NCBI RefSeq assembly: GCF_963678635.1
Contig: NC_087066.1
Location: 15,981,949-16,045,948 of the forward strand
DNA length: 64,000 nucleotides
Reading direction: 5' to 3'
DNA from: Symsagittifera roscoffensis
Lineage: Eukaryota > Xenacoelomorpha > Acoela > Convolutidae
This document shows positions 54,410 to 64,000 of this stretch, one piece after another. The notes under the pieces are model-generated. The model was not told where the DNA came from, did not search any database, and saw only the letters and a program-made list of their open reading frames with translations. Both the position numbers and the translations under genes were made by a program. Numbering within the stretch: the first letter of the stretch is position 1; each line of letters opens with the position of its first letter.

Positions 54410-56371
54410 TTAGCATATGCTCAGATAGTATTTTTTATGTAAGTAAACCTCTATGTCAGTCTCTGAAAATATCACATGCACAAGAGCGTACAACTCTCTC
54501 GGATGTAGCTTTCCCCTATTAGGATCGTACACTGGCAACGAGAGAGAGGTCACACCTCTCTCAACCAGGAAATCCCTAAGTCGAGTCAAGGCCAACACCA
54601 AGCTCTCCGGATTCACGTGTTGCCTATCAGTAGCTTTCGTAACCAAAAAACACAAATATTTCCCTGGTATCTGTGATGCAACAGGGGGCAACGCTATCAC
54701 TCCTCCTACACCCGGCCTCTGTTTCCACAAAAACTCGATATTCTTGTACTCCCTTTTAAAGTCGGCCGCTAGTGCTGTTTTGAAGCTTACGTCCGCAGTT
54801 ATCGCTATGGCGCATGTGCGTTCCGTGAGTATGAAATCGCTGTCCGTTATCACGATATTGTTCGAATAATGGTTCGGGAGATCAAAATACGATTCAAAGA
54901 TTCGTCCAAAAGGTGGTTCCTTAGCATTCTCGCCCTCTGTCTCTAGTTCTCCGGTTTCCCTTGCCGATTTTAATTTTTTTATCATGAGATTTTCGGTGTG
55001 GGTGAGTCCTACCCCCACTCCCCGGACAAAAATATCCATCGACGTCCCCGTCGATCGCCCAAAGTCTAGGAGACCGAGGTTGGATTGTGGAACACGTAGA
55101 GGACCATCTGGGGCGACCCAGTTGGACTCGGTATTGTCATGACTGATGTATCTGACGCCATCTCTGTCGACGTCCTGAATCGTCAGGATCGTCTCTTTTG
55201 GATCTGTCGGCAGATCGTGGAGCCATTCGAGCACGCGCAAGTTCGTTAGTTCTTGCTCATGAGTCTGTTCCGCTTCTGGTTCGAACTCCACTTCCGGTTC
55301 TGATCGATCGTCGATCCAATCTTGATCCATATCGTTCACAAGGTCGATTTCTTTTAGGATTGCTACTTCGTCCAGCCCCACCAGCGAGTTTATGACATCA
55401 CTCACTACTATCCGGTCTACAACGAAGTCCTCGCCATACGGATTGTATTTCTTCTGGTTTTTTCCCCTCTTACTTTGGCGTGTCTCCATAGTGAGCGGAA
55501 AGTCAGGCTGTATTCCTTTGTCAATTTCGGTTTGTTCTGGGCAATCCCAGTCTTCTTCGGCATATGGTAGAGTTTCATCGTCCACCTCTACTCGCTCAGT
55601 CAACTCGAGATCCAGTGGTAGATCACAATTGTCCACCATCTCATTCCCGTCGTTCTTGTCGCGAGTACCCCTTTCATTCACTTCACAAGCAGGATCCACT
55701 ATTAAATAGTCTCCCTCTTGCATGTCCGCTGGGATGCACCAATCCTCGGACGAGGCGTTGTGTGGTTTGATATTCTCGTAATGAGCCGCTCTTCCGGTGC
55801 TCAGCCGATAAAAACGACCTCCTTGATGCACCTCTGTTATCTGAAATGGACCACGCCATTTCTTTAATAGTTTCTTGGTTCCTTTTGGTGGAACCACTTC
55901 CTGGAACACCCAGACGTAATCGCCAACTGAGTAGGCTTTTGCATCGGCTGTTCTTTTATCAAACCTCCTTTTTTGTCTAATTTGCGCCTGTTGCGTATTC
56001 CTCCTGCATAAGTCATTGAGGTCCTGTTGTCTTCTAATAACGTCCCGCACGTACGTTTGCGGTGCTGTCCTCTTCCCTTCATATTCAGGGTAGAAGAACG
56101 TTAACGGTACCAAAATTATCCCGATCGGATAACTAGTCTTTGAGAAATCGCCAAAAACGCGTTCGTCAAAATGGCCTTTTTCACCACCTGTGTAGGATCT
56201 GAAAGACTTTTTTCGCAATTCCGGTCGAAAGTGCCTAAAAATACTTGAAATGAGCGTAGTAGCCCTGTACGGCACTGGAATAATGCAAAAAACCGGACCA
56301 AAATTGGTTTGGAAACAAAAATTTGGCCAAAAACTATCAAATTTGGACCCTCCGATTCCTTCCTTTTCCAA
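54410..56371 (-). CDS. Integrase C-terminal domain fused to a macro domain
   Basis: The frame opens after TAA with no ATG at its start, so the initiation site is unknown. The first ~95 codons do not resemble protein. From about residue 95: RTAPQTYVRDV, KRRFDKRTADAKAYSVGDYVW, LLKKWRGPFQITEV and RFYRLS, the C-terminal part of a Ty3/gypsy integrase. Then DPACEVNERGTR and a ~200-residue acidic stretch. Residues about 495-653 (SDFILTERTCAIAITADVSF, KYLCFLVTKA, ESLVLALTRLRDFLVERGV, SLSLPVYD) look like a macro domain, nearest to the TARG1/C6orf130 type that binds or removes ADP-ribose. The glycine-rich GCGLD-type catalytic loop is replaced (YDPNRGKL), so it may only bind. Loss of the integrase core means it cannot integrate DNA itself. 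Confidence 0.7.
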   Translation of the reverse strand: MEKEGIGGSKFDSFWPNFCFQTNFGPVFCIIPVPYRATTLISSIFRHFRPELRKKSFRSYTGGEKGHFDERVFGDFSKTSYPIGIILVPLTFFYPEYEGKRTAPQTYVRDVIRRQQDLNDLCRRNTQQAQIRQKRRFDKRTADAKAYSVGDYVWVFQEVVPPKGTKKLLKKWRGPFQITEVHQGGRFYRLSTGRAAHYENIKPHNASSEDWCIPADMQEGDYLIVDPACEVNERGTRDKNDGNEMVDNCDLPLDLELTERVEVDDETLPYAEEDWDCPEQTEIDKGIQPDFPLTMETRQSKRGKNQKKYNPYGEDFVVDRIVVSDVINSLVGLDEVAILKEIDLVNDMDQDWIDDRSEPEVEFEPEAEQTHEQELTNLRVLEWLHDLPTDPKETILTIQDVDRDGVRYISHDNTESNWVAPDGPLRVPQSNLGLLDFGRSTGTSMDIFVRGVGVGLTHTENLMIKKLKSARETGELETEGENAKEPPFGRIFESYFDLPNHYSNNIVITDSDFILTERTCAIAITADVSFKTALAADFKREYKNIEFLWKQRPGVGGVIALPPVASQIPGKYLCFLVTKATDRQHVNPESLVLALTRLRDFLVERGVTSLSLPVYDPNRGKLHPRELYALVHVIFSETDIEVYLHKKYYLSIC

Positions 56372-57610
56372 ACCTTAAGTCGTTAGCTCTATCCACGGAG
56401 CTACTCGGAGGGTTACCCAAAAATTTCTCTAGTAACCGAGCACGTTATGCTAGCACGCTCCTAACGCAAAAAATTTTATTGCTCTAACTCTAAAAACTCA
56501 AAAAATCGATCCCCAAAACAGATTGACAAAATACAAAAAATTATCAAAATTTTGGTCGAAAAATTCTCGTTTTCCTAACTTCTACTGAATCTTTGCTCAC
56601 GCGGTTTCTTTAATAAAGGGGATCGAACTACGTGGCTACTCTCTATATAAAAGCTTTTTGCCTATCGGAAAAGCTCGGATATCCGAAAATTTGGGGGTCT
56701 ACAGTTTGGTCGAAAATTGGTAATTTTCGACAAAAAATGGGTGTTTCTTGGGTCTAAATAGGAGATAAGTAATATATAGTAAGGACAATAATCTATAAAT
56801 AGTCGTTAATAAATAGTACTATACCCTCCTTTGCACCAAAATATTCGAATTAAGACCCTTAACTCGGAAATTTGTAATCGATGGAGGGTACAATCGGACC
56901 GCGCCAATCGTGCCCCCCACCACTTAAGTTTTAAGGAAATAGTACCCGAACGATACTAAAATTGCTTCAACGATACCCAACAGTCGTTGCGGATGTTGTC
57001 CTTGATGTCCCTGTTGAGTGTGGAACACGTTGATCAGCCTGCCACTCTACCCTCCGGTCACCGGCAAAATCACCATTAACGTGCTTAAACACTCAAATTA
57101 CACTCGAGGGAGGGTACCCAACCCTTCACCAAAACACACAATCTCTCTATCAGAAACGATATAAATCAATCTGAAACAACAACAAATAGGAAGGTCAGAT
57201 CACATCTCGTCCGGAAATAACATATAAACTGTCACTTTATGTTTTTTTACTGTTTTTGGTCTTTCTTGGATTTTTTACTGTTTTTTGTACTTTTTTTGTT
57301 TTTAAATAATTATTTTTGGCTTTTTCTTGGTTATACACTATTTTTTGTTTGGTTTTACGCTTTCTCTTTAATTGTTTTTGGTCCTGGGACCTCAGGACAA
57401 GCGGGCTCTAGATTTCCCACCTAACCCTCCGACCCCCGGAATTTTCGGTGTTAACTAAGTTAAAAAGCTAAATCGTACTAGACGGAGGGGTACGCACCTT
57501 CCCCCTAGTACGAAAACGGTCATTAAGGCCTCTAACTCGGGCATACGCCCGGAGCGGAGGGTACGTCGCTGAAACGCTTGCTGATCATAATGGTTTCATG
57601 CCTTTAACAG
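56372..57610 (-). other. Leader of element 2 with repeated GGAGGGTA motif
   Basis: 1.2 kb without supportable ORF. GGAGGGTA or close variants occur about eight times in both orientations (near 56408, 56823, 56884, 57048, 57106, 57424, 57484, 57556). The place suggests packaging, dimerisation or transcription factor sites. Gag and pol are absent from this stretch; the deletion must end near 56090-56370. Confidence 0.5.
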
Positions 57611-57628
57611 GCCCACCCAGGAGCGCCA
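57611..57628 (-). promoter_or_regulatory. Candidate tRNA primer binding site of element 2
   Basis: Twelve bases inside the 5' LTR the minus strand reads TGGCGCTCCTGGGTGGGC. Its complement ends CCCAGGAGCGCCA, as a tRNA 3' end with CCA would. The sequence is reminiscent of arginine tRNAs, but that is a guess without the host tRNA set. Confidence 0.6.
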
Positions 57629-57640
57629 TAAAAACGTCTA

Positions 57641-58526
57641 TGTAACATTCGCCCAAATATCACACAGCGACGGAGCGTAGAAAAAGTACCTATTGACGAC
57701 TGGCAGGCGTCAGTTACCTTAATTCCACTCGTTTTTCACCGTCTCGACCTTGCCAGTTGATTTTCTGGTCCGTCTAGGGCAAAGTAAAAAGTTACTATTT
57801 TTAGGCCATCAGTCAAACGACTTTTGATCAGCTTTCGTTTGCATGCGAACACAACCACATAGCTGAGTCTCGGATCCTCAGACTACGTGATTGTCATTAA
57901 AAACACGGCTCGAACCACCTATTTCTATATGTTTTTGTGTGACAGTTTTATATTAAATCCATTGGAGATGGATTGACCTTTTCCTTTCTCTATCTACTCA
58001 TGCTCTGAAATATTAAATAATAACGGTGTTTAATTCAGATCTAGGACATTACAGCAACTGTTATGGCTAGTTTACACAGCCCCTTCACATATAACAGTCT
58101 CTGGGGGACCAAGCCTCCGCTCCCGTGATTTTCTTGAGACAACACTCTTATCTCCTATATTTCGTGTCCCGGGAGGGTTCCGTGGTATTTCTCTTCCCCC
58201 CACTGAAGCCTCCGTCTCCACAAATATCCGTCACTAAGGTCCTTATCGTGTGTTATTGCCACGATAAGAGGCTCCGTAATTTTCTCGTCTCGGATACAAC
58301 CGTTCGTCACAAAATATGGCGTCGTTCTGATTTTTCTCTATTTTATTCAAAATGGCCGTCTTTTTTCTATTTCTCAGAAATGTTCTCCTTCAAATCGAAA
58401 TTTTAAAAATAAAAATTCCAGAACATTCTGACCCTCCGTCGCAACACTTTTCTGTTGGTAAGGCCTTTAGTCACTTTTTTTTCCGTCGCGGGAAGGTTAT
58501 ACTGTGTCATCCGGCGGAATGGCACA
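57641..58526 (-). repeat. LTR of element 2 (5' LTR in element orientation)
   Basis: 886 bp, same ends as the left copy. Promoter side for the minus-strand ORFs. The flanking sequence to the right resumes the interrupted esterase. Confidence 0.95.
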
Positions 58527-58780
58527 TGTATCCAGCAACTATTGTTACTGTATTTAGGCGCTTTGGTCTGTATTGTAAAACTGTTTCAAACAGATCATGA
58601 AGCGTTGCGCCGCGGTAGGAGTGAATTGTTGATTTTGCTAGAGCTGGTTTGATTTATTTGGTCGTTGAAGTCCCAATAACTAATTTCTGTGAGAACTCAG
58701 AGATGCGTCTTGCCTGGAATCGCGGCATCAACCTGAAACACAGACAACTGGGGCGAGAAAGGAAGCTCTTTGGAGTGGTT
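58527..58780 (-). pseudogene. SGNH esterase N-terminal half of the interrupted retroelement
   Basis: The minus-strand frame reads KLVIGTSTTK, then TAA (58656-58654), then STIHSYRGATLHDLFETV and NTVTIVAGY, stopping at the LTR insertion point; the next residues (NDNRLHP) are on the far side at 43479. Order and wording match the second copy at 36913-37450. The upstream end of the element cannot be placed. Confidence 0.65.
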
Positions 58781-59380
58781 TATGAATACTTTCACTTAGG
58801 GTTTAAAATTGCTGAGGCAAAAAAAAATAGGAGTAGTACAACCTGACGTCGATTTGGAGGTCGATTCACCAGCTCACTCCTTCTTGCGTCTAGTTATGCC
58901 AGGGAAACTTCATTCGCCTACGGCTGGGACGGCGAGATTTGGTAAGATAACCAGAAGAGGAAAGCCCAGCGCGCATATGATATGAAAACGCACAAGCGGT
59001 AAATTTGAACAAAGAAATCTATATAATACGTTTATCACAACAATTGGGCTAAACATGGCGATTAAAAGAAGAAAAATAAAAACCGACTGTTCGCTAAAAA
59101 ATAAATTGGTTGTGTGGAAATTAAATTGGTTGTTTGATAATCTTTTTTATATGTATCTTATAGGTATTTTACTGATAATTATTCTCATGTGTAGCGCAAG
59201 TGGTGCGAAGCTCAGCTTCGCCTCTGTGTGTAAACATCATTTATCTTTAATTTTGTACCTCAATTTTATGAAACCTGATATACTTTTGCATATCTGAAAA
59301 CTGTTTTATTTGGCAATTCAAGTTGTGTTTTTTCTTCTAAATTTTCCGTGGGCTTGATCGAACTTTTCCGTTCGTTTCAG
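58781..59380 (+). other. Upstream region of the kinase gene
   Basis: No exon seen. It contains one copy of the hairpin motif GCGAAGCTCAGCTTCGC (59206-59222) and ends in a pyrimidine-rich tract TTTCAG directly before the first coding exon, so at least one untranslated exon or a spliced-leader junction lies upstream. Confidence 0.5.
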
Positions 59381-63626
<4,246 letters not shown>

Positions 63627-64000
63627 GTATATAAAAATAATTCAATAGATGGTTTCTGTGCAGCTATCATGCAAAGTAGAACATTTTTGATTTTCCTATC
63701 TGTTCATGCATGAAATGACTTTTAAAATGTAGATGAATGAAATGAATTTTCACTTGTTCAGGTTGTGTTAACTTTTCTTTATTTTTATGTCTTGTTTTTC
63801 ACGCTCATTTTTTGTTTGGTGGTTTGGCTTTTAACTTTTTTGAAGCTTGCTTTTCATTCCAATAGGCATATAACACTCTGCAGTTACAAAATTGAAAAGG
63901 CGGGAAAATTGGAACTTGACTAAAAAACAATGTCAATTATTATTATTGTTATTAAATTGAAAATTTTGGAAGTTATTTGTGGAAGCTTGTAGAATGAAAA

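Larger units (their letters stand above)
43480..58526 (-). mobile_element. 15 kb non-autonomous LTR element with macro-domain and giant SGNH ORFs (element 2)
   Basis: Two 886 bp direct repeats with TGTAAC...GCACA ends and two visible differences, so insertion is recent. ORFs are on the minus strand; the right LTR is 5'. A PBS-like 18-mer follows it. Inside: 1.3 kb leader, integrase C-terminal domain fused to a macro domain (54410-56371), and a 2955-aa ORF (45112-53979). Gag, protease, RT, RNase H and integrase core are missing. GC content of the ORFs is clearly above the surroundings. The element sits in the esterase gene of an older retroelement; TGT is shared at both edges (43477-43479, 58527-58529). 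Confidence 0.92.

Noticed and set aside
7727-58656. Reassigned or suppressed TAA codon: most in-frame stops in the mobile elements are TAA (7729, 9213, 16811, 37320, 39315, 39768, 58656), and two esterase stops align with Tyr in the other copy
   Set aside because: TAA also ends intact ORFs here (602-aa ORF, integrase-macro ORF), a TAG interrupts another frame (41292), the host exons have no in-frame TAA, and AT-rich decay favours TAA.

Overview
The window looks like a gene-poor stretch of an AT-rich invertebrate (metazoan) nuclear genome. Reasons: GT-AG spliced host genes with long introns, a MAPKAP-type protein kinase, a secreted PLAT-domain protein, and a very heavy load of nested transposons, foldback repeats and satellites. 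I cannot name the species. Nothing in the window is bacterial.

Layout. 172-19084: an 18.9 kb LTR retroelement (element 1), coding on the minus strand. It has two 410 bp LTRs, an ATAG target duplication, gag, protease-RT, RNase H-integrase, a cluster of small membrane ORFs, a Pro/Ser-rich ORF, an envelope-like ORF and a 602-aa protein I do not recognise. 19089-29702: a host gene on the minus strand, with six phase-compatible exons (signal peptide, Cys-rich segment, PLAT domain); its introns carry MITEs, foldbacks and a divergent satellite. Element 1 lies beyond the last visible exon, probably in a later intron. 29890-35505: a ~950 bp palindrome, a 920 bp inverted-repeat element, and a decayed LTR element with gag remains. 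36913-43479 and 58527-58780: a degraded non-LTR-type retroelement (SGNH esterase, PHD-type zinc finger, reverse transcriptase, C-terminal nuclease-like domain), minus strand, carrying a 1.2 kb internal tandem duplication.

43480-58526: a young 15 kb LTR element (element 2) inserted inside the esterase domain of that retroelement; its 886 bp LTRs differ at only two positions that I see. It has lost gag, protease, RT and the integrase core. It keeps an ORF joining an integrase C-terminal domain to a TARG1-like macro domain, and a giant uninterrupted 2955-aa ORF with one clear and one divergent SGNH hydrolase domain. These two ORFs are the strongest candidate for an undescribed system. 59381-63626: the first seven visible exons of a MAPK-activated protein kinase gene on the plus strand, running off the right edge, with a 446 bp MITE in intron 1 and duplicated hairpin repeats in later introns.

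How it fits together. Both big LTR elements read right to left. Element 1 has a full replication set plus envelope and extra ORFs, but with several frameshifts and stops. Element 2 has cis signals (LTRs, a primer-binding-site-like 18-mer, a polypurine end) and cargo-like ORFs but no replication enzymes, so it would depend on enzymes supplied in trans.
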